NCBI GenBank assembly: GCA_016711125.1
Contig: JADJTQ010000012.1
Span: forward strand, 248,001-312,000
Direction: 5' to 3'
DNA: 64,000 bases
Origin: Saprospiraceae bacterium
Lineage (GTDB): Bacteria > Bacteroidota > Bacteroidia > Chitinophagales > Saprospiraceae
Part shown: piece after piece, positions 55,110-63,730 of the stretch
Layout: each line of letters begins with the position of its first letter
How positions within the stretch are numbered: the first letter of the stretch is position 1
Notes under the pieces: model-generated
What the model saw: the letters and a program-made list of their open reading frames with translations, nothing else
Databases searched by the model: none
What the model was told of the DNA's origin: nothing
Program-made: the position numbers and the translations under genes

Positions 55110-56519
55110 ATGAATCGAATACTTATTGGGCTCATAATCTTATTATTAGCTTGTAGAGATCATCCGGAAGCAAACCGTCAAACAAATACTTGGATCGGTG
55201 GCGAGATCACCAATGCTCAAGGAAGTCAAATTGAACTGTTGGATGCATTTGGACATCAGATATCCTTACTTGATCTTGAAGAAGGAAAAGGTTTTAGTTT
55301 TGATGTAATTCTTGAATCGGGAGGATACTACCGGCTGAAGAACGGAGATGCATTCATTCCTATCTATTTGTCCCCTGGTTACCAGTTGTCAATCAAGTTT
55401 AACCCAGACAAAGTGGAGGAGACTTTAGAATTTGCGGGCAGAGGGCAGGAAAGTAATAAATATATCAAGGCTTATGAATCCTTCGAACAGGTAAACAAGC
55501 CAACTTATGAATTGCTGCTAGCCAAATCTGAAGCAGAGTTTCTGGTTGAAGCGAGGCGCTACAGGTCCAAAAGCGAGGGCTTTCTCAGTAAATATCAGAC
55601 GCAGAATTTTAATCTTGATCCAAACTTCATTGCAAAAGAACGTGCAAGAATTCTCTATGCCTGGGCAAACCGGTTGATACGATATCCTGAGGCGCATCTT
55701 TATTATACAGGTGAAGACGATTTTGCGGTTAGTGACACCTACCATGACTACAAGAAGACAGTCAACCTTGAGGCAATTGACTTGATTACTTTACCTGAAT
55801 ATCAGGTATTTATAACCTCTTATATCGATTCTGAAGCGGATCTTTTAATTAAAAAGGGTGATAAGAGAGACCATGATCTCATTAGGTTTGATCTGGCAAA
55901 TCAATTGATTTCCGAACAAGAAGTAAAGGATTATGCTTTGTACCGTATTATCCAGGAATCCCTGCAACATGGCATGAAAGATCAAAATGAGTCGCTTATC
56001 CGAAATTTTGCCAAAATTTGTCAGAACGGCCGGATGAGAGCAGAGATCAAATCGCTAACTGAGAGATGGAAAAATCTTTCTAAAGGGGAAGAAGCGCCTG
56101 TCGTTACTGGGTTGGATCGAATGGGCAATGTCTTCGAGCTGGGAGATCACAGGGGAAAATTCATTTACCTGAATTTTTTGGGCATCTAGTGTCAACCATG
56201 TGCCGCCGACTATCAATCATTGGTGTCACTTGCTAATCAATCCGATCAGAATGAAATTGTTCTCATGGCAGTTTCTATCGATGAAGATGAAGAATTATGG
56301 AGCTCCTTAGTCGAACATCGACTAAAAAGTAGGATCCTGGATATCAGAATTTTGGACGACCAACTTTCGAAAGTCAAAGCAAATTATGTCCTCAATAGCT
56401 TGCCAGTCAATGTTTTGATCGATCCAGAAGGTAGGATTATCGATGCACGAGCACCTACTCCTTCTGATCCTGCCCTACTTCGATTGCTGGCTACCTATGC
56501 CCTTGCTCTGCATGACTGA
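55110..56519 (+). pseudogene. TlpA/AhpC-type thioredoxin-fold lipoprotein, in-frame TAG at the redox site
   Basis: Lipoprotein signal MNRILIGLIILLLACRD (Cys 15). Residues 25-130 form a beta-rich domain like the DUF4369 region of Bacteroidota TlpA proteins, then a helical linker. The thioredoxin fold starts GEEAPVVTGLDRMGN. Around the active site the frame reads FIYLNFLGI, TAG (56187-56189), CQPCAADYQSL, then VLIDPEGRIIDA. A Trp codon (TGG) one base different would give WCxxC. A T-run insertion plus a base loss from FWAS-x-CQPC is also possible. Corrected length is 469 residues. Probably a membrane-bound thiol reductase. Convergent with mpl. Confidence 0.85.
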
Positions 56520-56521
56520 GG

Positions 56522-57859
56522 TCAAATTGTTTTCAAAGCGCTAATGTCGAGACCATCAAAAGTTCCGCTGCTCATCATCAGTAGGTTATGAGACATCCAA
56601 TTTTGAGACTCAAGGATTTTGATTAGATCTTCGCGTCTGGTTAAAACTATGAGATCTGGTCGATCAAAAGCTTTCCGAATGGCATCCTCAGTAATGGGAG
56701 GCATGCCTTTCATCTTAAGCGTATGTTCACTGTAAAAAACCACCGCGTTATCGGCAGCAGAAAGGGCTCCCTCATATTGTGGTAGGAATCCTTGATTTAG
56801 ACTACTGAAAGTATGCAATTCAACACAAGCGGTCAATTTCCTGGAGGGAAACTGTTCTTTCATGGCCTGCACTGTGGCTTTAACTTTGGAAGGAGCGTGT
56901 GCAAAATCCTGATATATTAAATGTCCAGCTTTAGATCGACGGCATTGAAGTCGCTTAGCAGCTCCCTCAAAGCTCGGGATTGCTTCCAAGAATTCCTTTG
57001 TCCGAGACTCCCAGATCTCTGAGCACCAGATACGCTGCCTGTAAATTGGCCATGTTGTGTCTTCCAAAAATTTTCAAATCCACACTGTTCTGACCAATGC
57101 TGATCCGGCAGGTACCACCCAAGATCTCGTGTTCAAAAACACCGTACGGCATTGCCTCGATTTCACGATTATTAGTCATTTCACTGACAAAAGGATCATC
57201 CTGAGCGTAGTAAACCCTTGCTTGATGAGGTAGCCTATCGAGGAATCCTCTGAAGGCCTCATGGTAACTTTCAAGGGTAGGAAAAACATTCATGTGATCC
57301 CAAGCTACACCCGTTATGATAGAAATATGAGGATAATAATGCCAGATCTTGGGTATCGGTCGATAGAAGAAAGGTACTCATCACCTTCAATTACAATGAG
57401 TGGCGCATCACTCAAGCTTACCATGGTTTCAAAGCCTCTTAATTGAGCCCCTACGAGGTAGTCAAAATGCCGGTTTTGAAATTTCAGGACATGCAAAATC
57501 ATTGATGTAGTTGTTGTTTTTCCATGACTTCCACAAACAACTACCCTCTTTTGCGGTTCGGAATGACGACCCACATATTCGGGAAATGAGACCACTTTCA
57601 ATCCGATAGTCTGTGCCCGGGTTAGTTCCGGATTATCCGCTTTTGCATGCATACCTAAAATCACGAGGTCAAGATCAACTGTTATCTGGTCAGGTTGCCA
57701 ACCCATTTTCGAAGGCAACAGACCATAATCCGCAAGTTTGGTTCGGGCGGGTTCATATATTTCATCGTCAGATCCAGTAACATTGTGGCCCGCTTTTTGT
57801 AAACATATGGCGAGGTTGTGCATAATGCTTCCACCTATCGCGATCAAGTGAATTTTCAT
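56522..57859 (-). CDS. mpl: UDP-N-acetylmuramate:tripeptide ligase (Mpl), two frameshifts
   Basis: Joins recycled L-Ala-gamma-D-Glu-meso-DAP to UDP-MurNAc. Corrected length is 445 residues; start at 57859 (MKIHLIAIGGSIMHNLA), preferred over 57877. Mur-ligase motifs: GSDDEIYEPA, LGMHAKADNPEL, P-loop VVCGSHGKTTTTSMI, EGDEYLSS, and after the first slip GVAWDHMNVFPTLE; then GRHNMANLQAAYLVLRDLG and, after the second, YQDFAHAPSKVKATV. The missing T (57355-57356) and extra C (56995-56996 on plus) are one-base slips. The M-H-N-L and HMNVF features suit Mpl rather than MurC. Confidence 0.93.
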
Positions 57860-57984
57860 AATTTTGACTAGATACAATTGACCTACAACTTAGGTAGTGT
57901 CTTTGAGATATACTAATTTTAGGGCGACTAACGTTTGAGTCGCAAATGTGACGATTAAATAGCAATTATAAATAATTTCGAATC

Positions 57985-58146
57985 ATGAACTTCAAAGGGA
58001 TTAAGAAAATCATCTATACCACCACCCTTATAGCTGCCTTAGCTTTGGCCATGACTTCATGCAATCGTGGTATCGGTTGTCCGAGTGATTTTTCTATTGA
58101 ACAAGTTGTGCCCCAAATTGTTACTAGCCTATTTGATATTCGGTAG
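57985..58146 (+). CDS. Small lipoprotein, 53 residues
   Basis: From ATG 57985: MNFKGIKKIIYTTTLIAALA, then lipobox LAMTSC and a short mature part beginning NRGIGCPSDFSIEQ, ending VTSLFDIR. The NRG-x-GC-P-x-x-F arrangement recurs in short lipoproteins of Bacteroidota as far as I remember; the function is unknown. It ends 6 bases before ytxJ, so probably the same transcript as ytxJ and mnmD. Confidence 0.65.
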   Translation: MNFKGIKKIIYTTTLIAALALAMTSCNRGIGCPSDFSIEQVVPQIVTSLFDIR

Positions 58147-58152
58147 CAATTA

Positions 58153-58492
58153 ATGATCAATTGGAAGGTTTTGAACTCGCAGTGTCAATTGCGGGATATC
58201 ATTCGTGAATCATACACCCACAGAGTCTTTATTTTTAAACACAGCACCCGCTGTAGGTGTAAGTTCCATCGCAAAACTTCGCCTTGAAGACCATTGGGAT
58301 CCTTCTTTTTCCAACGATTCTAGCGTATATCTCCTCGATGTGATCGTGCAACGTGCATTATCGCTGGAAGTCGCCAATCAGTTTGCGGTATACCACGAAT
58401 CTCCTCAGATTCTCCTCATTGAAGAAGGCGAGTGTACCCATGATGCATCTCATTTTGATATCACCATTGAAGAAATCCGGGAAGTGATATGA
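58153..58492 (+). CDS. ytxJ: Bacillithiol system redox-active protein YtxJ, one frameshift
   Basis: Thioredoxin-fold protein of the bacillithiol system, thought to reduce bacillithiol-protein disulphides. 112 residues corrected. Starts at 58153 (MINWKVLNSQCQL), runs through VFIFKHSTRC, and after an extra G at 58256-58257 continues SVSSIAKLRLEDHWD, ...LSLEVANQFAVYHESPQILLI, SHFDITIEEI. The redox Cys is in HSTRCSVSS. The HESPQ motif is diagnostic. The stop overlaps mnmD by four bases (ATGA), so translation is coupled. Confidence 0.85.
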
Positions 58493-59157
58493 ATTCTGCG
58501 GATCTCTCGCTAGTGAAGACCAAGGATGGATCTGACTCACTTTTCTCTGCCCGTTTTCAAGATTCATATCATTCTCTCCATGGAGCAATCCAGGAAAGTC
58601 AACATATATTTGTCGACAAAGGTCTTGATTTCGTAGCCCACGAACGCTCAACGATCAAATTGCTCGAACTCGGATTTGGTACTGGTCTCAATCTTCTTTT
58701 GACCTTAAGCTATGCCGAGGCTAACCCTTCGATTCAAATTAGCTATCAGACGATAGAAGCTTACCCAGTTTCGCAGGACATGATTGACCAGCTGAACTAC
58801 ACTTCTTTGATAAGTGGCCAATGGTTTGATGAAATTCATCAATTGCCTTGGAATCAAGTCCATAGGATTTTACCCAATCTATCACTTGTAAAGCACTTGA
58901 TGCTTTTTGAACAGATGGACTTTGTCGATGAATTCAATCTTATTTATTTTGACGCTTTTGCTCCCTCGAAACAGCCGATGTTATGGCAGGAAGAGTTCTT
59001 ATCATTAGTTTCCCGGTCAGCGAAAACCGGTGCCCTTCTAGTGACCTATTGTAGTCAGGGAGCTTTTCGGCGATCGTTGATCCAGGTTGGATTTTCCATT
59101 GAAAAGCTTGCTGGACCTCCCGGTAAGCGAGAAATGGTGCGTGCAAGGAAGCTATGA
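58489..59157 (+). CDS. mnmD: tRNA (mnm5s2U34) methyltransferase MnmD
   Basis: SAM-dependent methyltransferase that completes the mnm5s2U modification at the wobble base; here a stand-alone MnmD without the FAD domain of E. coli MnmC. 222 residues. LELGFGTGLNLLLTL (SAM motif), SYQTIEAYPV, NLIYFDAFAPSKQPMLW, LLVTYCSQGAFRRSLI, GPPGKREMVRA. Overlaps ytxJ by four bases. It acts on the same base as MnmA, encoded at 38554-39652. Confidence 0.9.
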   Translation: MNSADLSLVKTKDGSDSLFSARFQDSYHSLHGAIQESQHIFVDKGLDFVAHERSTIKLLELGFGTGLNLLLTLSYAEANPSIQISYQTIEAYPVSQDMIDQLNYTSLISGQWFDEIHQLPWNQVHRILPNLSLVKHLMLFEQMDFVDEFNLIYFDAFAPSKQPMLWQEEFLSLVSRSAKTGALLVTYCSQGAFRRSLIQVGFSIEKLAGPPGKREMVRARKL

Positions 59158-59482
59158 GCCTTATGGAATAGCTGAATGTTAGACAACATTAGATTGGACG
59201 ATGGTCGCTTCCAAAGATTAAAGCAAAGTCCTAGTAGGGGTGTTGGTAAATCGTCGTTTCTGGTACAGCGTGACGAGGGAAGCCACTGGAGGTTGTAACT
59301 GACTGAGGATCAAAAAATTCAGGAACAGCGCGAATGGCTGCATCAGGTTATAGTAGGAATTTATTTTTTATCAATCAGCGCGAGGTGTGAATATTTCAAA
59401 GGCCTCCTGGAGCACTCTCCGCATAAGAATAGTTCATCAATCATTATATTGTAATACCAGAAAACAAAATCAAAAAATTGCC
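59158..59482. other. Gap with a possible small interrupted gene
   Basis: 325 bases between mnmD and the hydrolase. From an ATG at 59176 the plus strand reads MLDNIRLDDGRFQRLKQ ... EGSHWRL, TAA at 59296-59298, then the same frame stays open as LTEDQKIQEQREWLHQVI and on to TAA near 59455. About 92 codons in one frame with one stop inside. Composition is protein-like at the ends, but no family is recognised. Otherwise I see no promoter, RNA or terminator. Confidence 0.25.
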
Positions 59483-60162
59483 ATGAAAGAACTTAGGGAT
59501 TTGATTGAAATCAGCCCATCGACCGGTCAGGTAAGTAGCATCGCTTTTAGAGCGGATAATTGCAAATCAATGATTATTCTGGGACATGGTGCTGGAGCAG
59601 ATATGAATCACTGGTTTATGTCTGGTCTTGCACAAGCTCTTGAGCATAGACAGATAGCAACCATACGGTACAACTTTCCATATATGGAAAATAAAAGGGA
59701 CGTCCTGATGTGCCTGCTGTTGCTCATGCTACGATTCTCGCTCTTATCAAACACAGTCAGAAAAACTTCCCAGAACTAAGGTTATTTCTTGCCGGCAAAT
59801 CTTTTGGGGGTAGAATGGCGTCACAGACCATGGCCAAACACCAATCTAAAGGCATCGAGGGCCTTATCTTCTATGGCTTCCCTCTCCATTCTCCGGCAAA
59901 ACCTGGCATCGAACGAGCCGAACATCTATCCGAGGTTAGCGTACCGATGTTATTTCTACAAGGAGATCGAGATACATTGGCACGTTTAGATCTTCTCCAG
60001 CCATTGTTAGTCAGATTGCATCTGGCCAAACTAAAGATCTTTGAGGGAGCAGATCATTCTTTTAAATTCACTAAAAAAGCCCATATCAGTGAGCATGAGG
60101 CTTTGTCACTACTAGCCGACGAGTCAAAGTCATTCATTGATTCATTGGCCGAGAATTTTTAA
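59483..60162 (+). CDS. Alpha/beta hydrolase of the KANL3/Tex30-like group, one frameshift
   Basis: Corrected length is 226 residues. Start at 59483 (MKELRDLIEISPSTGQ). IILGHGAGADMNHWFM holds the oxyanion-hole region, ATIRYNFPYMEN follows, the nucleophile elbow is LFLAGKSFGGRMAS (GKSFGG), and the Asp and His are in FLQGDRDTLA and FEGADHSFKF. A missing G in the run at 59697-59699 breaks the frame between ENKRG and RPDVPAVAHA. Cytoplasmic, substrate unknown. The next gene starts 54 bases downstream. Confidence 0.88.
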
Positions 60163-60216
60163 ACCGACTTGTTCCAGCGGGTTCAGAAAGTAAAATTTCG
60201 AAATAAAAAGTTTATC

Positions 60217-61482
60217 ATGGACAAACGTGAATTTATTAAGCAGGTAGGGTTGTGGAGTGTTGGAGCTTTTTCTGGGTTTGAAAGACTTGACTCCCTGGTC
60301 AAATCAATCGAACACAAATCGGCTGTCGAGGTAGCCGAAGATGAAGAATTCTGGTTAGGTATCCGGTCTGGGTACCGGTTGAAGCCGGATTATATCAACC
60401 TGGAAAATGGCTACTACTGCATCGTTCCGCAAGAGATTTTAGAAAACCTGATTCATCATACCCGTGAAATAAACTATCAGGGATCATATTACATGCGTAG
60501 CGTACAGTGGGATAATAAGAGGGCGATGTGCACTAAACTCGCACTGATCGCAGGTTGCAAGGCCGATGAAATAATCATTACCCGCAATACTACCGAATCA
60601 TTGGACACTGTGATTCAGGGCATCGGGTGGTCAGCCGGAGATGAAGCGGTCATGGCCGAGCAGGATTATGGAGCAATGCTTGATATGTTTAAACTGCAGG
60701 CTCAGCGACATGGCATGATCAACCGACTTGTTTCAATACCTAATCATCCGCTCTCCGATGATCAGATTGTACATCTTTACGCATCTGTGATCACAGAGAA
60801 GACCCGTCTTTTGATGGTCTGTCACATGATCAATATTACGGGACAAATACTGCCAATTCGGAAGATTTGCGATATGGCCCATAGCAAAGGTGTCGAGGTG
60901 ATGGTGGATGGTGCACATGCATTTGGTCATTTCAACTTTTCAATCGAAGATCTGGCCTGCGATTACTATGGTACCAGTTTGCATAAATGGTTGAGTGCAC
61001 CCTTAGGGTGTGGTATGCTTTATGTTAGGCAGGATAAGATTGCCGGTCTTTGGCAAATGTACGGCGAACAAGGAAAGAAGCCCAATGATATCAGGAGATT
61101 AAATCACACCGGCACTCATCCTGTGCAACATGACTTGGCTATTGGTAACGCGATCGAATATCTCAACCGCATTGGGCTAGCCCGGAAAGAGGCACGCCTG
61201 CGACACCTGCAAAACTACTGGACTAACAAGGTTCGACACTTGCCACATATTGTGATCAATACACCCGCTGATCCACACCGATCCTGTGGCATTGCCAATG
61301 TCGGCATCAAGCATTTAAAACCGGCAGAGCTTGCAGATTCACTATTGCAGAGATACAGGATCTGGACCGTAGCAATTGATGGAGCCAATGTACACGGCTG
61401 TCGAATATCACCAAATATTTACACCACCAAAGAAGAGCTAGATATTTTCGTCGCCGCATTGCAGGATATGAAAAATATGTGA
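60217..61482 (+). CDS. Class V aminotransferase-fold PLP enzyme (isopenicillin-N-epimerase-like)
   Basis: 421 residues from the ATG at 60217 (MDKREFIKQVGLWSVGAF), which resembles a weak export signal of the KREF type with a single Arg, so possibly exported. Conserved: YINLENGYYCIVP, RNTTESLDTVIQG, VEVMVDGAHAFGH with the PLP Asp, and the Schiff-base Lys in YGTSLHKWLSAPLGCG; RISPNIYTTKEELD near the end. Related to the isopenicillin N epimerase and selenocysteine lyase-like group. Substrate unknown. Intact. Confidence 0.85.
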   Translation: MDKREFIKQVGLWSVGAFSGFERLDSLVKSIEHKSAVEVAEDEEFWLGIRSGYRLKPDYINLENGYYCIVPQEILENLIHHTREINYQGSYYMRSVQWDNKRAMCTKLALIAGCKADEIIITRNTTESLDTVIQGIGWSAGDEAVMAEQDYGAMLDMFKLQAQRHGMINRLVSIPNHPLSDDQIVHLYASVITEKTRLLMVCHMINITGQILPIRKICDMAHSKGVEVMVDGAHAFGHFNFSIEDLACDYYGTSLHKWLSAPLGCGMLYVRQDKIAGLWQMYGEQGKKPNDIRRLNHTGTHPVQHDLAIGNAIEYLNRIGLARKEARLRHLQNYWTNKVRHLPHIVINTPADPHRSCGIANVGIKHLKPAELADSLLQRYRIWTVAIDGANVHGCRISPNIYTTKEELDIFVAALQDMKNM

Positions 61483-61630
61483 TCTCGAATAGTTTTAATC
61501 TCACGTCGATTGGGGGCTCATTTCACACATTTGTATAGTAAAATCCCATCATCGACTACATGGGTTTTAGTGGTCAATTTTCTGAAAATAACAAACACAA
61601 AAAGCAGCTTATACTTACCTTGATACGCTT

Positions 61631-62473
61631 ATGGCAAAAAAGGCTTTTCTTTCGGTTGTCATAGGCTCCATCATAGCTGGATTAACCGGATTATTTGTAA
61701 AGAACATCAGCGCTCCCGCTACGTCCATCGCATTTGTTCGAACGGGTTTGCCCACTATAATTTTGGCTATCTGGATGGTTTCGCGAAACATACATTTTTT
61801 TCGAGGCAACTATCCACGAATGTTGATAGCCTCTTGTCTGAATGCGATCCGTATGTACTTGTTTTTAGTAGCATTTATCTATACTTCCATCACTCAGGCA
61901 GTTATCATGCTTTTTACCTGGCCCATTTTTGTTAATATTTTATCATCGGTATGGCTAAAGGAAAAGATTCATGTACACCAAATCCTGATTCTATTTTTAT
62001 CATTTTTTGGGATTATCATTATCTATAGTGAGCAACCTTTTAGTTTGGACAACAATGACTTTATTGGGATGTCAGCCGGGATTGTTTCAGCCATTTTTTA
62101 TGCTACTAGTTTTATAATTTATAAAACCGAGATTGATAATTATCATCGCAATGAAGTGATCTTTTATCAGAATTTTATTGGTGCCTTGGTCTTTCTTCCT
62201 TTTTTCATATACAATCGCCCCTTTCCCGGCATAAGTGATCTCAGCTTAATGGGTGGTTATGCGATCCTGATGGGAATCGTAATCTTTAATTTCTTTTTTT
62301 TTGGATTAAAATATCTGAAAGCATCACAGGTATCACTCATAGCTTACATTGAGATACTGAGTGCCGTAACAGTTGGAGTACTATTCATGGACGATCACAT
62401 TTCACCTCAAGTTCTTATTGGTGGACTATTCATTATCACAAGTATCTCCCTATTGAAATATCTGAAGAAATAA
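61631..62473 (+). CDS. DMT-superfamily (EamA) transporter
   Basis: 280 residues with about ten transmembrane helices in two EamA halves (SVVIGSIIAGLTGLFVKNI at the start; AGIVSAIFYATSFIIYKTE at the middle; LIGGLFIITSISLLKYL at the end). Conserved ITQAVIMLFTWPIFVNILS and ASQVSLIAYIEILSAVTVG. Carries small metabolites across the inner membrane, direction and substrate unknown. Followed by a bidirectional terminator. Confidence 0.88.
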   Translation: MAKKAFLSVVIGSIIAGLTGLFVKNISAPATSIAFVRTGLPTIILAIWMVSRNIHFFRGNYPRMLIASCLNAIRMYLFLVAFIYTSITQAVIMLFTWPIFVNILSSVWLKEKIHVHQILILFLSFFGIIIIYSEQPFSLDNNDFIGMSAGIVSAIFYATSFIIYKTEIDNYHRNEVIFYQNFIGALVFLPFFIYNRPFPGISDLSLMGGYAILMGIVIFNFFFFGLKYLKASQVSLIAYIEILSAVTVGVLFMDDHISPQVLIGGLFIITSISLLKYLKK

Positions 62474-62497
62474 GTTACTCAAGAATCTCTATCAATA

Positions 62498-62524
62498 AAA
62501 CCAGGTCAGAAACATGGTTTTTTT
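62498..62524 (+). terminator. Intrinsic terminator between convergent genes
   Basis: AAACCA/TGGTTT stem (62498-62503 and 62515-62520), 11-base loop, T-run 62518-62524 on plus and an A/T-rich flank on the other side, so it may act both ways between the transporter and the gene ending at 62549. Confidence 0.55.
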
Positions 62525-62548
62525 ATGAATTCGCTGAATGCTGGAAAC

Positions 62549-63643
62549 TTAGTTTCTTCTTGGGGTCTTCTTTACTGCTTTTGTCGTCGATTTCTTAGCC
62601 TTTACCGTACTTCCACTTGTATGTCTGGCTGCCCTCGTGGTTGTCCTGCTAGCCCCTACCCTTTTGCCCTCCGAGTCCTTATGCCCTACTTTTGTTGTCT
62701 TTTTTTCGCCAACCATTTTTTCACCTTTCCCATTTTTATGAGCAACTTTTGTTTCAGTGTTTTTCACTCTTGTTGCGGCTCCGTCTTCATTTCGTTTTAC
62801 TCCTTGGGCTTCCTTTTGCTGTACTATTGTTTTACCACCTCTGGGTCCTTCCAGGATGGTAGTCTTTTTCGTATTTGTGATCCCTCGCTGAGTTCGATAA
62901 TTGGTGACCCTTGTACCATAGTTTTTATGCACGATGGTCGAAGTTGCACGTCGGGGAACATAAATGCGGTGTGCTCTTGCTACCCGGTGAATGTGGACTG
63001 GATGGTAGTGTAGATGATAGTGTGGCCTTACACCGAGCATCCAATGAAATGGATGGACTCTCCATGGTCTCCAAACAGTTGGATAGTGCTTCCACCTCCA
63101 AGGTGACACCCAGGGCCTGTATTCCGGTCGATATATATGCCTCACACTTGGCCAGAGCCAAACATTGACGATCAATCTGGCAGATCCCCAGGCCTCATCA
63201 GGCCCACCCTTCCCTGGCTCCTCCTCAAAGGGCTCAATAATTACCTCCTCCCCAAATAAGTCTTCGTCACCGATGATCTGCAGGATAGCTTCACTATCTC
63301 CTGTTTTCTCAATTTCAATGACAGCAATGTCCTGTGATTCATCTTTGGAAATGACAGCTTGAATAACGAGTACATGAGCATCATCCTCAGAGTGATCAAT
63401 CACCCTGATATAGTCGATATCTCCATCCTCATTTAGATCCACATTATTGACATAGGTATCCTCCGTGTTTAATAATTTTTCGAACGCTTCGGGACTTTCG
63501 GCTTTTTTCAAGAGGTCTAATGCTCCGTCCAGACTGAAATGGTCTCCAGGCAATCCTGTGCTATCAATAGTTTGTGAAACAAGGGGTGATACCATTCCTA
63601 GCAGAGCAATAAGCCAACTTGTTTTAAATTTTATCGTTTGCAT
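62549..63643 (-). CDS. Exported protein with Trp/His-rich middle and basic Thr/Lys tail
   Basis: 364 residues. Signal peptide (MQTIKFKTSWLIALLGMVSPLVSQ). Residues 25-140 are acidic with a folded domain (NVDLNEDGDIDYIRVIDHSEDDAHVL, QDIAVIEIEKTG). Residues 155-225 are rich in Trp, His, Tyr and Pro (VWLWPSVRHIYRPEYRPWVS, HYHLHYHPVHIHRVAR). From 230 on the chain is Lys/Thr/Arg-rich and low-complexity. Similar Bacteroidota proteins are known to me only as hypothetical. A periplasmic or envelope protein that could bind metal or polyanions; inference only. Intact. Confidence 0.7.
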   Translation of the reverse strand: MQTIKFKTSWLIALLGMVSPLVSQTIDSTGLPGDHFSLDGALDLLKKAESPEAFEKLLNTEDTYVNNVDLNEDGDIDYIRVIDHSEDDAHVLVIQAVISKDESQDIAVIEIEKTGDSEAILQIIGDEDLFGEEVIIEPFEEEPGKGGPDEAWGSARLIVNVWLWPSVRHIYRPEYRPWVSPWRWKHYPTVWRPWRVHPFHWMLGVRPHYHLHYHPVHIHRVARAHRIYVPRRATSTIVHKNYGTRVTNYRTQRGITNTKKTTILEGPRGGKTIVQQKEAQGVKRNEDGAATRVKNTETKVAHKNGKGEKMVGEKKTTKVGHKDSEGKRVGASRTTTRAARHTSGSTVKAKKSTTKAVKKTPRRN

Positions 63644-63730
63644 CTTTTAAATTTTTAATACTATGACTCAATTCCTGCATCCAGGTTTAATAGGGTGCTA
63701 AAATTTTTTCAGATTTTCTAAATTCTGAGG

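Noticed and set aside
23235..56189. Recoding of TAG as a sense codon, from the two genes with in-frame TAG
   Set aside because: TAG ends other genes normally in this window (for example the transposase and the DUF697-SHOCT gene), and only two cases are seen.
62525..63013. 162-codon plus-strand ORF rich in Cys and Phe
   Set aside because: It lies antisense over the Lys/Thr-rich tail of the exported protein, whose signal peptide and composition are convincing; the plus frame is a shadow of the repetitive codons.
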